DNA of 64,000 nt, taken from Kalmanozyma brasiliensis GHG001 (taxonomy: Eukaryota; Basidiomycota; Ustilaginomycetes; Ustilaginales). Each line of letters starts with the position of its first letter. Positions within the stretch are counted from its first letter, which is position 1. Under the pieces are notes generated by a model, which saw nothing but the letters and a program-made list of their open reading frames with translations, searched no databases and had not been told where the DNA came from. The stretch covers positions 248,001 to 312,000 of the forward strand of contig NW_015961959.1 of the NCBI RefSeq assembly GCF_000497045.1. The letters run 5' to 3'. A program made the translations under genes and the position numbers. Below are positions 40,101 through 51,900 of the stretch, piece after piece.

Positions 40101-42236
40101 ATGCCGGTCGACGACGCGCACGCCGAGGCGCTCGCCTACAAAGCCTCCTCTGCCGCAGCCCTTACCTCGTCCTCCTCGACCTCCATCCAAGACCTCTACG
40201 CCCGCGCCCTTTCCGACCAAACGCAGCACTCCCAACGACAGGACGAGCAGTATCTTGCCCTTGCACCCACCTTCCTTTCCCTGCATCAGCAAGCGTCGTC
40301 CTCCAAACAACTCCTCACGTCCCTAGAAACGTTCCTATCGACCTTTCAATCGGACCTGTCGACGCTATCAACCCACATCTCGGCGCTGCAGAACACCTCA
40401 CATGCGATCGACTCGCGGCTGGACGCTACGCGGGATGTCGAGATCCGTCTTGCGTCCTTTCTCACGGACATCGCGCTCTCCCCTCGCATCGTCGACCTGT
40501 TCTTCGATACAGACCCTGAGGCTCGACCCGATCTGTGGCTCAAAGCGGTTCGTCAGTTGGAGCGCGCGCTCGACGCAACCAACCCCACCACCCTCCCCAC
40601 CGACACCGCCGACGTCCCCGCAGTACGCGAGGTGCGCACCGTCGCAGAGGCCTGTCGCAACGTCGTAGCCTCCAAATTGCGGTCCTTCCTCATCACCCCT
40701 CATGCCGCACTGCGTAGCTCGGTCACAACGAATCTGCAGGTGATTCAGACGAGCGTGCTCTTGCGGCACCACCGACCGCTGTATGCCTTTCTGAGCAGAC
40801 ACATGCCCCGAGCGGCGATCGATGTGCAACGGAGCTACGTCGGTGCAGCGAGGTTGTATTTCGAAACTGCCTTCCGGAGGTATGCGCGCAGTCTGGGGGT
40901 TGCGCGAAAGAGATGGAGCGAGGGGAGCAGTCCTTCGCTTATCACCGACGCCCTTCCATCATCTAGCAAAGCGTACGCGGGAACATCCATATCAAGTATG
41001 CAAAGTAGCATGGCCGCGCTCACCAAGAGTGTAGGCAGCAATGCGGGCACCGCCCCTTTCTATCCAACTTCAACAGGGAAAGCTGGCAGCGCGTCGGCGG
41101 GTGCCTCTGACGCCGACACAAGCAGCTCCGATTCATGGCTCTTTCCCTCCACCCGCCTGCAGTACGCGCGGCTCGAAAGCAACGCAGCCACCGTCCTAGG
41201 CTACCTCGCCGACGATCCCACGTTCAAGGCTTGTCCCGAAAACCTCTTTCGCTCTCTCTCGCTCGTGCTCGTCGACAATGTCTGTTCGGAATACACCTTC
41301 CTCGCGCGCTTCTTTGAGGGGGTCGGCAAAGACGGTTCCTCCCCCACGGGTGGAAAGAGCAGCGTGTCGACTCCGATGCACGAGGTGGGGCCGGAGGAAA
41401 GCGCGAGCATTACGGGTGATGAGATGATGGAGGAGCCCGAGTTGGACGCTACACCGGTGCAGTTGAGTTCGGCGGAACGCAAGCAGCTCAAAGGGCGAGG
41501 TGCGAGCGAGGAGATTTTTAAACAAATCATGGAGCCTTCGGTTTCGACGTGGTCGTCCTTCACGAAGAGTCTGCTCACGCCTGCCTCGGCGAAAGGTGCT
41601 GCGGGATTGGCGGCTACTGCGACCTCGGTCGTCTCCGCGGGAGGGGGTGGGATCGCCAGTCCCAGCGGGTACTTTTCGCTGCTGAGCATGTTGCAGCTGA
41701 ACGATGCGGTGCTGGGGTTGCTCGAGTCGAGAGGTTGCGCTAACGCGTTGGTTGAAGGCGCACTGATGGGGTTCAAGATCCACGCCTACCCGCTGGTCAA
41801 GAAGTTTCTCGATGATCAAGTTGCCGCTCTCACCGCGCTCACCTCCGGTACCACCCCTTCAGCGACAGGAGGCATGTGGAGCGTCCTCAACACCTTCTCC
41901 TCCACCTCTGCTTCCGTGCCACCGCTCACGCCGACAACCGCAGAGGTCATCGTCATCCGCTACACAAGTTTGCTCACCAAAACCCTATGGCTCCTCCAAG
42001 ACGCGCCTGATCAAGGCATTCTCTCCTCCCTCCAGCGACTTCGGGCCGAACTAGCTAAAACCATCACCACCACCAAAGCCTCACCCAACTGGTCCCAGCC
42101 GGACAAGGTGCGCACCATCAAGACGCTCATCAGCGCCATTGAGGCCGTCACCCAAGCCAGCGCGCTCGGTACACACCCCAAGGTCCAGAACGAGTACGCG
42201 TTCTGGAACGAAACGCTGCTCACTATCAGTGCGTAA
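40101..42236 (+). CDS. VPS52: Vps52, GARP tethering complex subunit
   Basis: Vps52 belongs to GARP, which tethers endosome-derived vesicles at the trans-Golgi. The frame from ATG 40101 gives 711 residues. Family blocks include the coiled-coil LSTFQSDLSTLSTHISALQ, LDATRDVEIRLASFLTDIAL, VASKLRSFLITPHAALR, TNLQVIQTSVLLRHHRPLYA, RAAIDVQRSYVGAARLYFET and FRRYARSLG. The C-terminal half is less conserved and holds a Ser/Gly-rich insertion around residues 310-380. The upstream ATG at 39996 would add 35 unconserved residues. It converges on the SSK2-type gene with 66 bp between stop codons. Confidence 0.85.
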   Translation: MPVDDAHAEALAYKASSAAALTSSSSTSIQDLYARALSDQTQHSQRQDEQYLALAPTFLSLHQQASSSKQLLTSLETFLSTFQSDLSTLSTHISALQNTSHAIDSRLDATRDVEIRLASFLTDIALSPRIVDLFFDTDPEARPDLWLKAVRQLERALDATNPTTLPTDTADVPAVREVRTVAEACRNVVASKLRSFLITPHAALRSSVTTNLQVIQTSVLLRHHRPLYAFLSRHMPRAAIDVQRSYVGAARLYFETAFRRYARSLGVARKRWSEGSSPSLITDALPSSSKAYAGTSISSMQSSMAALTKSVGSNAGTAPFYPTSTGKAGSASAGASDADTSSSDSWLFPSTRLQYARLESNAATVLGYLADDPTFKACPENLFRSLSLVLVDNVCSEYTFLARFFEGVGKDGSSPTGGKSSVSTPMHEVGPEESASITGDEMMEEPELDATPVQLSSAERKQLKGRGASEEIFKQIMEPSVSTWSSFTKSLLTPASAKGAAGLAATATSVVSAGGGGIASPSGYFSLLSMLQLNDAVLGLLESRGCANALVEGALMGFKIHAYPLVKKFLDDQVAALTALTSGTTPSATGGMWSVLNTFSSTSASVPPLTPTTAEVIVIRYTSLLTKTLWLLQDAPDQGILSSLQRLRAELAKTITTTKASPNWSQPDKVRTIKTLISAIEAVTQASALGTHPKVQNEYAFWNETLLTISA

Positions 42237-42302
42237 TCTCATGCTGGACGGGGTTCGACAGTGTGAGTGTGGCTGGCTGTATGAATTTGAGTTCCGTAAT
42301 AA

Positions 42303-45300
42303 TCAGGGTTCGTCAGGGAGAGCGCTCATATCGGAATCGTGTCTCAACATGGCCTGTCTCTGCGCCTCCTCTCGCGAATACTGCAGATCGGCGACGATGG
42401 CCGACGACCCCGGATGCGAGTGGTTGGGATGACCGGGGACGTGCAGTGGTCTTTCCTCTGCCTCCTCTGCCTCCTCCTCTGGCTGATCTCCTCCGCCTTC
42501 TTCGTCGATTCGTTCCTTCTGCTGCGCCTGCTGTTGCTGGCGAAACCCGAGACTGGCGCGGAGACTCATGCTCGGGTTGTACGGCGTCGTGACGCCTGTC
42601 CCGCCACTCGAGCCACTGGCCGCCTCGCTGCTGCTCCACCGACTACGCATGCTGTTGAGCGACGACACGTTGCGATCTAGGCTCTTGAACAGGCTCGGCT
42701 GGCCACCTGGTGTTTGCGGCGCTTGGTGTCCTGCTTCCAGCGAGTTGCTGTGACTGGAACCGCTCGACGAGCTGGCGACGTCCTCGTAGCTCGCCTCGCC
42801 AAGCCCACCGACCGGTAAGCCCGCCAGTTCTGCCGCCGCCTCTGCCTCGTTGGCTGCATCCAGCTCCTCGATGAGACTGCGCATCCACGGATCCTCCTTG
42901 AGTTGGATCGCCGAAGGTCGCTGGCGAGGATTGATGGTGAGACACTGGCGAATGAACTCGATCCCCATCGGCGAGAGCTGGCTCGAATCTGGCAGCGCGG
43001 GATGCTGTTCCGCCATGCCGATGTGAAACATGATCGCCCATTCGTTGTCAAAGTTGCTCCAAGGTCGTTTGCCGGTAGCGAACTCCAACACGACGCAGCC
43101 GAGAGACCAGATGTCTGCGGCAGACTGGGGGCCGTCCGAGTTGCCCTTGATCACCTCGGGCGACATGTACATCGGTGTACCCTGCAGACTAGCCATCGCT
43201 CCCGCAGGGCCGCCTTGCTTGCCGCCCTCTGCGGCACCTTGGGCGAGCATGCCGATGTTGCCCATGCCACCCGTCTTGCGCGAACGTTGAATGGTGCGGC
43301 TGTTCTTAGCCAGAATCTTGGCCGCGCCGAAATCGACGTACTTGAGCACACCCACGTGGTCCAGCAGGATGTTGTCCGGCTTAATATCGCGATGGATGAT
43401 GCCTTGCGAATGCAGGTAGATGAGTCCTTCGAGCATCTGCAGCGTGTACACCTGGATGACCGTCTCGTCCTCGATGCGACCATGCTCGAGGAGCGCGGCG
43501 AGCGAACCTCCTTGGCAGTACTCCTCGAAGATGTAGACGCGATCGCGGTGAACCTCGATGCCGTAGTACTCGACAATGTTGGGATGGCTCAGCATCGACA
43601 TGACCTCCATCTCGTCCTTGATCTGCTGATATAGACTTGGCGTCGAGGAGATGTCCTGGAAACGAATCTCTTTGACCGCCATGAGACCACCGCTGTCGAG
43701 ATTGACAGCGAGGTAGACCGTGCCGAACGTACCGCCGCCGATGAACTGACCCTGCTGCCAGCGAATGGTGATCTTGGACGCCGACTGGGCGAGGAACTGC
43801 AAGCTGCGATCCTCGAGGCGCGTGTCATCGAGCACACGACCGATGAGACGCTGCTCGACATCCAACTCATGTCGCGCAGCATCCCACTCGAGCATCTTGG
43901 AGATCCAGCGCTCTTCGGTGGCCTGCATGGCTGCGTCGAGCTTATTGAAGAGGTTCTGGGCACCGATGCCTGGTCCAGCCAAGGCGGACCTCGCCTTCTC
44001 CAGCATCGAGATGGCGTGGTCAGTGCTCTGCACACGCAGCTGCTCAAAGTCCTCCGCCAGATTCTGCACCGCCTCCGAGCTTCCAGCAGTGATGCGGTTG
44101 CGCTCGACTTTTTCGCGCTCGAGCCGTTCACGATCTTCCTGTGCCTTGGCCACGCTGCTTCTGGCGCCGAGAATATCGAAGTGCGAGATCAACAGAGCCA
44201 TACACGAGGCGACCTTGGCGCGAAGCAGAGCAAAATCTTGCTCGTTGAGGCGGAAGATGTTTTCGGTCGACGTGATGTGGTTGGCGTTGCCAAGGGCTGT
44301 GACGGCCCACTTGAACGTCTTGCGCTCGCTCGGCACGCAATCATCGCAGATGAAGGCGATCCAGTCGATGGCAAGGCGACCGAGGGCAAGCGTCATTTGG
44401 TCTCGCAATCGAGCCGACTCTATAAAGGGCAGCGCACGACGTCCGTGTTCCGCTGCCATCGAGTAGCAGTTCTGGATGAGTTCATCACAGCTGCCGCCAA
44501 GTCCGCCAATCGGAGCATCAGTGGTGGTCGACCGGGGTGTTCCGCTCTTGGCACGTGCACGCACGCCGAAACCACGGAGACGGCGACGAATCTCGGGCAC
44601 TTTGCGGATGATGGTGTCGGAAAGCATGTAGACGCCCTTATTGATGTCCTCGAGGCCGGACTGGACCCGGCTCATGTGTGCCATCTGGTCGTTGAGCGTC
44701 TCCAGCGGGAAGGCGCCTTGACCGTCTTCGCTTCCGTCTTGACCGCCCTCCGCCGGAACGGCATGCTCGAAAATGCTTTGAAAGTGCCGCTTAGCCAGCT
44801 CGAGGCGTCCCTTGGGTCCATCTGCAATGAGGCGAACACGACGGTCGGCAAGCGAGATGTCGACGCGAGGCATGATGTGATGCATCACCTTGCCGGTCCA
44901 CATGAACGGATCACGTGGACTGAGAAGCAGAATGTAGCGGGGACTTTCATCGGCGTCGTCATCGTTCTTGGTCGAGGTGGCACGAAGTCCGCTGGCGGTG
45001 GTCTGCTTTTCGAGCTGGTCTCGCAACGCAGTGGCGTTGCCGACTCCGGCTGCTGCCGTCGTATCCTCGCCCTCCTCACCATCGGCGTTGAGCGCAGTGG
45101 CGGTGGCCTCGGCAGCCATGGCCGAGTCTTCCTCGCCGGGTCGGACACGGTGCAGACACTTGCACACAAGCTCTTGGATCAGATCCGGCTTGTCTTGCAA
45201 GCTAGGCTCTGCAACGAGGTAGATGCCATCCTCCTCGAGCGCCTCGGTGTAGACCAAGAAGTAGTCATGATCGATGAGCGTCAACATGAAGGAGCTGAGC

Positions 45301-47987
45301 GTCATGCCACCCGGATGGTTCGGCTCGCTGTACTCGGCGACAGAGCGGTCGTCGGCTTCGAGGTAGTCGGACGAGGGGCGAAGAGTACCGAGATCGTACT
45401 CTGCTGCGTTGTCTAGTCGATTTCGAATGTCGCGTGCAAAACCCAGCAGCTTACGAGAACGGATTCGTACGCTGTCGAAGACGCTGTGGATCCACTTAGC
45501 TCGATCCTCGAGCGTGATGAAGCTCTTTCCGTGCGCTGTGCGACCAGTGGCAGCACCGGGCGCAGTCTGATCCGACTTTGCGAGGCCAACCGGGCCCGAG
45601 GTCGGGTTGGGCAAGCGCCGACCGTGCTGATCCTGCTGCGTCATGGTGGCGGTCAGTTCGCGATTGAAGTAGCGGGCGATACGATCGAAGAGCTTATTGA
45701 CGAAGCGAGTGATGTTGGTCGCCACAATGATGTCTCCGCCCTCGATCGACTCGACGGCCGTGCTGAGGAAGCGCCACTCGGGCTCAAGAATCTCGGTCTC
45801 TTTGAAGTAAAGACTGGCCTTGAGTTTGAGACGCAAGAGCTTGAAGAAGAACTTGAGCGCACTTCGCAGCACGTCGTCGTAGCCGTCAGCGATGCATGGC
45901 TTGAGGTTCCAACCGCGCTCAGGATCGGCGACGATGGTGCTTTGGTAGTGAAGCTTGACTCGGCATGCCATGGCGAGTGCCGTTCGCAGATCGTCGGTGA
46001 GCGAGTCGACAATGAGCACACTCGGCTCCGCAAGCTTGCCCGCATAGTCGAGGCGGAAGCGCAATGCGCCCTGCATCAGACTTGTGGGAAAGTTGATGAG
46101 CGTGACAAGCTCCGGCTCGAACGGCGGAAGGCCCATCCGGGTGAACTCCTTATTGTATTTTAAGATGGTCTCCTTCGACTTGTTGATCAGCTGGTAGAGT
46201 CCGGCGAGGGTGCGTTTCTCGAAGGTCGATTGCAGCGAGCCTTCCTTTTGGATCCTCTCGACAAAGGTGCTCTCCTCGTCTGCAGCAGCACGGCCGGGGC
46301 GCTGCTGTTGCTCGCGCTTCTTGCGCTCGTCATCGTCGTCTCGGGCGCTGCTATGCGCATTGATCTCGAGGGTGTCGGATCCGGTCCATTTGCGAAGGAT
46401 GTCGATCTGCAGACGTAGCGAGGTAGTGGTGTTATACCAACAGTAAATTGTGGCGAGCTTGGCTTGCACCTCTGCATCTCCCCACTCCGGGACGATCTCA
46501 ATTGCCCGCTTGTTGGACGGGAATTGCTCCTCCGCGCTGTCGATGCGACCGAGAAGGGAGCCAATCTCGGCGAGGACCTTGTCCTTTTCTGCGAGGATGG
46601 CTGCTGCTTCCGGGTCGGCGTTGGGATTCTCGGGTCTGGGCGGATCAGAATCGCTGGTGTTTTCCTTGGCAAGAGAATCGGCTTCGCTGCTGTCGGCAGG
46701 CGTTGACAGGGAATGCGTGAAAGGAGCTGGACCGACACCACTGTCAGCACGCGCGATCTGTTCGGCACGGCAGTCGCGGATCTCTTGCACAAGGTCTTTG
46801 AGCATCTGACCGAAACCTTCCTTGAGACGTGTTTCCTCTTCGTCGATGGCGCCGCGTTGCGAGCCGCGGCCACGCAGTGTGGCACGAATGTCAAGCCAGC
46901 GCTGGTATCCAAGCTCTTGACGGGACAGGTCCGGAGTGTCCACTGAATTGATGCGTTTTGTTTCAGATTTGAGCACCTCCGAATTCAGCACGGATTCGAG
47001 CATGCTCTGCCACTCCAAGCGATGTCGAGGATCGAGAACGGGTGTCTCTTGCTCTCCGAGGTCGGCCGGAGTGTGGAGATCGAGGGGAAAGCTAGGACCT
47101 GGCGTAGCACTGACTGCGGCATGGGCATCATGGTGCGGATCGATCGGGTCTAGCGGCGCCGCCAGAGTGCGTGCTGAAGTCGAGGTACCTGTGGCCAGCA
47201 AGGTTGGGTTCTCGCCGTCCCAGTCATCGCTATCGTCACTGGCGCTCGCGCTGGACCAGTTGAGGGTACTGCCGCCGTTGGCCTGATGCGGTACCGACGC
47301 TTTCGCCTTGCCCTTGTCGTACGCCGAGCCGCTGCGAGAAAAGTAATCATTCTCGTCGACGACACCGACTGCTTCTGCATTGCGTACTCTGCGTGCCGCT
47401 ACTGCATCCTCCTCAGCACTATCGACGGAATATTCATCCTCTCCTTCTTCTTCGTCGTCTAGATCAGCGAGAAGAGCTGCATCCTGTCGGCGTTGACGTT
47501 CGGCTCTTCGTTTTTCGACGTTGACCTGACGTGCTACGAGGCTGGTGGAGGGATCGTCAAAGTAATTGGGATCGCTCGAGACATCGCGATCTTCCGGCAG
47601 GGACTGAGCGAGACTGGTTGTTCGTGAGCGAGAGGTAGTGACATGTCGAAGGGAGGAGCTGGAGCGAGGCGCGCGACGGGGTTGGGTGCGTGTTCCCACG
47701 CCGGCTGCAGGTATGCGTTGATTGTGTGCGGAGTCGTCGGCTGATGTTGCTGCAGACGAGAACCCCTCATCCATACTACTGTCAGGGTCCCGAAACGATA
47801 CGGTGGGGCCTCGTCGTTTGAGCGGAGATGGAGCCGTCGTATCACCACTGGCTTCTGTGTTGGCTGGATGCTGTTGCTCTTCCTCATTCTCGTCCTCTTC
47901 CAGGATGGGGTCTTCCTTTATAGGCGTGGGGAGAACGGCTGTGCTGCCGCTGGGATCCGCATCTCCATCGTGATTTGAGTCCGACAT
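42303..47987 (-). CDS. SSK2: SSK2/Wis4-type MAP kinase kinase kinase of the HOG pathway
   Basis: The 1894-residue intronless protein has a C-terminal Ser/Thr kinase domain (about residues 1405-1710) after a long regulatory region. Kinase marks are GGGTFGTVYLA (Gly-rich loop), AVKEIRFQDIS (VAIK lysine), IIHRDIKPDNILL (HRD), YVDFGAAKIL (DFG), and GTPMYMSPEVIKG followed by DIWSLGCVVLEF. The region ahead of the kinase (KTFKWAVTALGNANHITST and LRAKVASCMALLISHFDILG) fits the SSK2/SSK22/MEKK4 class, which relays osmotic and oxidative stress from the Ssk1 response regulator to Pbs2 and Hog1. The N-terminus is acidic and disordered. An RxxGxxGNIGMLAQG insertion lies between DFG and APE. Confidence 0.92.
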   Translation of the reverse strand: MSDSNHDGDADPSGSTAVLPTPIKEDPILEEDENEEEQQHPANTEASGDTTAPSPLKRRGPTVSFRDPDSSMDEGFSSAATSADDSAHNQRIPAAGVGTRTQPRRAPRSSSSLRHVTTSRSRTTSLAQSLPEDRDVSSDPNYFDDPSTSLVARQVNVEKRRAERQRRQDAALLADLDDEEEGEDEYSVDSAEEDAVAARRVRNAEAVGVVDENDYFSRSGSAYDKGKAKASVPHQANGGSTLNWSSASASDDSDDWDGENPTLLATGTSTSARTLAAPLDPIDPHHDAHAAVSATPGPSFPLDLHTPADLGEQETPVLDPRHRLEWQSMLESVLNSEVLKSETKRINSVDTPDLSRQELGYQRWLDIRATLRGRGSQRGAIDEEETRLKEGFGQMLKDLVQEIRDCRAEQIARADSGVGPAPFTHSLSTPADSSEADSLAKENTSDSDPPRPENPNADPEAAAILAEKDKVLAEIGSLLGRIDSAEEQFPSNKRAIEIVPEWGDAEVQAKLATIYCWYNTTTSLRLQIDILRKWTGSDTLEINAHSSARDDDDERKKREQQQRPGRAAADEESTFVERIQKEGSLQSTFEKRTLAGLYQLINKSKETILKYNKEFTRMGLPPFEPELVTLINFPTSLMQGALRFRLDYAGKLAEPSVLIVDSLTDDLRTALAMACRVKLHYQSTIVADPERGWNLKPCIADGYDDVLRSALKFFFKLLRLKLKASLYFKETEILEPEWRFLSTAVESIEGGDIIVATNITRFVNKLFDRIARYFNRELTATMTQQDQHGRRLPNPTSGPVGLAKSDQTAPGAATGRTAHGKSFITLEDRAKWIHSVFDSVRIRSRKLLGFARDIRNRLDNAAEYDLGTLRPSSDYLEADDRSVAEYSEPNHPGGMTLSSFMLTLIDHDYFLVYTEALEEDGIYLVAEPSLQDKPDLIQELVCKCLHRVRPGEEDSAMAAEATATALNADGEEGEDTTAAAGVGNATALRDQLEKQTTASGLRATSTKNDDDADESPRYILLLSPRDPFMWTGKVMHHIMPRVDISLADRRVRLIADGPKGRLELAKRHFQSIFEHAVPAEGGQDGSEDGQGAFPLETLNDQMAHMSRVQSGLEDINKGVYMLSDTIIRKVPEIRRRLRGFGVRARAKSGTPRSTTTDAPIGGLGGSCDELIQNCYSMAAEHGRRALPFIESARLRDQMTLALGRLAIDWIAFICDDCVPSERKTFKWAVTALGNANHITSTENIFRLNEQDFALLRAKVASCMALLISHFDILGARSSVAKAQEDRERLEREKVERNRITAGSSEAVQNLAEDFEQLRVQSTDHAISMLEKARSALAGPGIGAQNLFNKLDAAMQATEERWISKMLEWDAARHELDVEQRLIGRVLDDTRLEDRSLQFLAQSASKITIRWQQGQFIGGGTFGTVYLAVNLDSGGLMAVKEIRFQDISSTPSLYQQIKDEMEVMSMLSHPNIVEYYGIEVHRDRVYIFEEYCQGGSLAALLEHGRIEDETVIQVYTLQMLEGLIYLHSQGIIHRDIKPDNILLDHVGVLKYVDFGAAKILAKNSRTIQRSRKTGGMGNIGMLAQGAAEGGKQGGPAGAMASLQGTPMYMSPEVIKGNSDGPQSAADIWSLGCVVLEFATGKRPWSNFDNEWAIMFHIGMAEQHPALPDSSQLSPMGIEFIRQCLTINPRQRPSAIQLKEDPWMRSLIEELDAANEAEAAAELAGLPVGGLGEASYEDVASSSSGSSHSNSLEAGHQAPQTPGGQPSLFKSLDRNVSSLNSMRSRWSSSEAASGSSGGTGVTTPYNPSMSLRASLGFRQQQQAQQKERIDEEGGGDQPEEEAEEAEERPLHVPGHPNHSHPGSSAIVADLQYSREEAQRQAMLRHDSDMSALPDEP

Positions 47988-48997
47988 CTTGACTGCGGCG
48001 AATAGGCTGAGCGCATGTAGCTCAAGGAGTGGAAGTTGAAGCTTGTCTTCGGTGAACGCCGATGCTACAGCGAGGCGGAAGTGCTCTTGTTCCGACGAGG
48101 ACTTCCTTAGGCAGACCGATAGATGGAGCGGGAGATGGGACCATCAAGTGTTGGGAGCGAGCGATGCAGCTGAGATAGCGAAGAATTGACGATCCATCAC
48201 GATGAGCAGGAGGCAAGCTGTTCTGTGTCGGTCCTACCCAGTACGCTTGTCGCTTGCTTGATCGCTGCCGTCCGCTTGCAACGCCAAGGTGGTAGCTGGG
48301 TTGCGACCAAGGAGTGCCTTTGTCGAGTTTGGGGTCGTGATAGCGAAGGAGGGATGTGATCAAGGAAAGAGCGTTGTGATGGCTTCATCGGCGAGCTTGA
48401 ATCCATCAGTCACATCTGTCACATTCAGAGAGTGATTTCTCTGACTGGACCCAAAAGGTGAATTCCGATGCCGCCATGCAGCCAACGCTCCGTCTCCGGA
48501 CGGCGATCTGCGAGACTGCGAGAAACCTCCAAGGCACGGTGGCCCCGATTCGACACGCGTTTCCTTGGACCCTTGGCTGGCCTAAGCGTGAGAAACCAGG
48601 GAAGAGCCACCCGATACGACAGCGGGTCAGCCAACTGAAGATCAGAGACCAACACGAGAGTGAGAGTCGGCAACAGGCCGCCGCCGCCGTCTGCACAGGC
48701 CATTTTGGCGAGAGAGCGAGCGAGCGAGCTTGAGCCTAAAAGTCAGCTTCCGACAGGGTCCCGTGAGTTACCACATCTTCTCACGACGCTTTCTCAGTAG
48801 TCCCGCCTTTGAGGCTCTTTCTATCATCATCACATCGCAAGCTACACCAACCACCGGGCGACCCTCTCGACGCATGGCAACACCTCACACCACAATGCTT
48901 TCTCGCTAAGGGCCCGGATCGCTGCAGGATCCGACCATTGCATCGAAGATCATAGACGAGCAAGCACGACCAGCTGATCCGCACTTCCAGCGCCGCC
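47988..48997. promoter_or_regulatory. Divergent promoter, SSK2 / RIC1
   Basis: This 1.0-kb region is shared by two divergent genes. A GAGC tandem (GAGCGAGCGAGCGAGC) occurs near 48714-48731. I see no TATA box and no supported frame. Confidence 0.4.
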
Positions 48998-51900
48998 ATG
49001 TATTGGCCTACCGGTTGCCCGGAGAGGATTCACCTCTCGCCCTCAGGACTTCACCAATCTGCTACCTTTCTCCGCTTCGACAAGGATGCAGCACAGCAGC
49101 TGCCTACTACATCAGCAGGTCAACAAGATGGCGCGGACGAGCAGATCATCCACATCGCGCGCTCCCGCAACGGCATGATGTGGGCTGCCCTTAGCACAAC
49201 AACCATCTCAATATGGTCATCACGTCCCGCGCAAGTCGTCGCCGCCCTCATCCGCACGCCACAGAGCATCGCCGACTACGGAAACAACACGCGCGTCGAA
49301 TGGCGTCCAGATGGGAATGCACTCCTTGTCCAGACGGATCGCAGCTTCCTTCTGCTCTATACACTCGTCTATCCGCGACAAGGCTCGTCGATCTATAGCT
49401 ACATCCCTCCTTCAGGTTCAGGGTCTCGTTCGCAGACAGATGAGCTGCTTGCGCCGAATCCGAGATCGTTGAGGAATGCTTTTGCTCCTGGAGCAGGCGA
49501 AAGTGCAGCCGCAGGTGACTTGGGTCTAGGTGGTCTGGCGGGAGAAGCTTGCGAGCTTCGATTTCGCCTTGTGCTCCGCATCGATGCAGGTCTGCGTTCT
49601 GCAACTTCGACCGAGACGCACATGCTTGTCAGCACCACGTCGCCTCCCGCCCTTCAATGCATTCGCTGGCCGAACGACGATCCAGATGCTCGGCAGCCCG
49701 ATCCCAATGATCCTTTGGTTCGCACCCGCACAACTTTGACTGAGCAGCTGGACTGGTTCTTGATAGCGGAGAATCAGACAGAAGACGCAGACGCAAGGAC
49801 AAGCTCAGTGGAGATCAGTCAAGTGACCTATTCTCGGCCGATGGACGTCTTTGTCTGGCTCACATCGGATGGCCGGGCCTACGTCGCAAATCTCGACCTG
49901 CTGGTGGACGACCCGGTCCCATGGACAGGTCGATGCTTCCACGGCGCGGCGAAGCAGCCGAAAAGGCGGTCTTCTACCATCGAACGCACAGCCGTTCCAC
50001 CTGCTCAGCCCGCACCGGGCCTGGCCAAACAGGCGACTGAGGAAAAGGAGACGGCAGCTGCTCACACCGCAAACGGCATCTCTTCCGACAACAATCGTGG
50101 CTCAGTCGAAGGAGACTCGGCCGTTCCGAAGGGCGATGCCAACGGAAGCATCCCAGTCTCACCGATACCTGCGGATCTGCCACCAGAGCAGCGTGCCACA
50201 AGTGTCTCGATCAACGCCAAGTTCAGTCTCATCGCTCTCGGACTGGCTGACGGCACCGTAGCAGTGTATCACTATCGCGCTCCGGGCCGAACACCTTTGC
50301 TTTCGCAAACCTTATCCATCCGAGAAGCGCTGAAATCCACGGCCAGCTATCTCACCACAGGCGCAGTCCGCTCTCTGGCATGGACTAGCGATGGGTACGC
50401 GCTCGCCGTTGGCTGGCAGAAAGGCCTTTCAATCTGGTCGACTTACGGCAAGCTCATGGGCTGCACTCTGCGCGAAGATTGGGAGCTGGCTTCCAAAAAC
50501 TTCTCCGACGCCTTCATGTTTGGCACCCGCGATCTCTTCTGGGGGCCCGGCAACACGGAGCTCTTCCTCCTCGCCCTGCCCAAGCATGACGCACCTGCGC
50601 CACTGAAAGCCGACAATCAGCTGTTCATCCTCCCTTTCTCCAAATCCGCCGTTGCAGGGCAGCACTCTCCGGACAATACCCGCTTCGCCTTCTACCAGAC
50701 TGACGACAGCCTTCACGTTTACCGCGGCGCAGACCAGAACGACCTCACCGCCATCACGCCCGAGTCAGACGTGTGGCAGCACATCAAGATACCCCAGCCC
50801 TATCTGGCCGCCAATTGGCCCGTCCGGTACGCCGCCATTAGCAGCGACGGCAACCTCATCGCCGTAGCAGGCCGGCGCGGCTTAGCACACTACTCGAGCA
50901 CATCTGGCCGCTGGAAGCTGCACAAGAGCGTCGCGCAGGAACAATCGTTTGTCGTGCGCGGCGGCATGCAGTGGTTCCAGCACGTGCTGATCGCAGCTTG
51001 CGACTCGGGAGGCGAGTATCAGTTGAGATTGTACTCGCGCGATGCAGAGCTGGATTCGTCGCATCTGCTCGATCTGCGCGTGCTGCCCAGCCCGGTGGTC
51101 CTAACGAGCTTGTTCGACAACAGCCTTCTCGTGTACACGGCGGACAACACGTTCTACCATTTCCTCATCGACCTTTCACAAGATCGGGTCCGTCTGCAGC
51201 TCTGCGGCTCAATCACGTTCGAAGGCGTCGTCGGCGAGCCAGCGAGGGTGCGCGGAATGAGCTGGATGATCCCCGAGAGCCAGCAGCGATTCGGCGATCC
51301 GATGGACGATCTCTCCGTGGCGACGATCATTTTCCTCATTGATGGCAAGCTGGTGCTTTTGCGGCCAAGAAAGGTCGATAGTCACCGACCCAGCAGGCTA
51401 GAGGACTTTGACGACCCCCGCCACGACAACGACGACGATGACGAGGAGGTGGCGTACGACAAGCAGATCCTCGCGGACAAGATCGAATACTACTGGACGC
51501 ACCTTCAAGGCATCGGCACATTGGAAAACTCGCTGTGGGGTTACGACGGGACCGGGATCAAGCTGTGGCTTGATGCTCTGCGCATTCCGTCCTCCGCCCA
51601 CCCAGATGAGTCGTTTTCCGACGACGAGGAAGGGTCAACCGACCTTCCGCCCGACCGCACCATCGAGTCCTCAGTATTCATGCCACTAGACTTCTACCCC
51701 TTGTGCGTGCTGCTCGAGAAAGGAATCGTCCTCGGCGTCGAATCCGAAGTCTCCCTTCGTCGATCTCTCGACTTTGCTCTGTGGCGGACGACCACCAACA
51801 CCCACCTGTTCCTCCACCAGATCCTGCGCAACTACCTCGAAAAGCGCCTGCTCGAAGAAGCGGTGTTCTTCGCGGCGTCCTACCAGGATCTGGTGTACTT

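Noticed and set aside
43869..45416. 515-codon plus-strand frame opposite the SSK2 gene
   Set aside because: Antisense shadow of the MAPKKK coding sequence.
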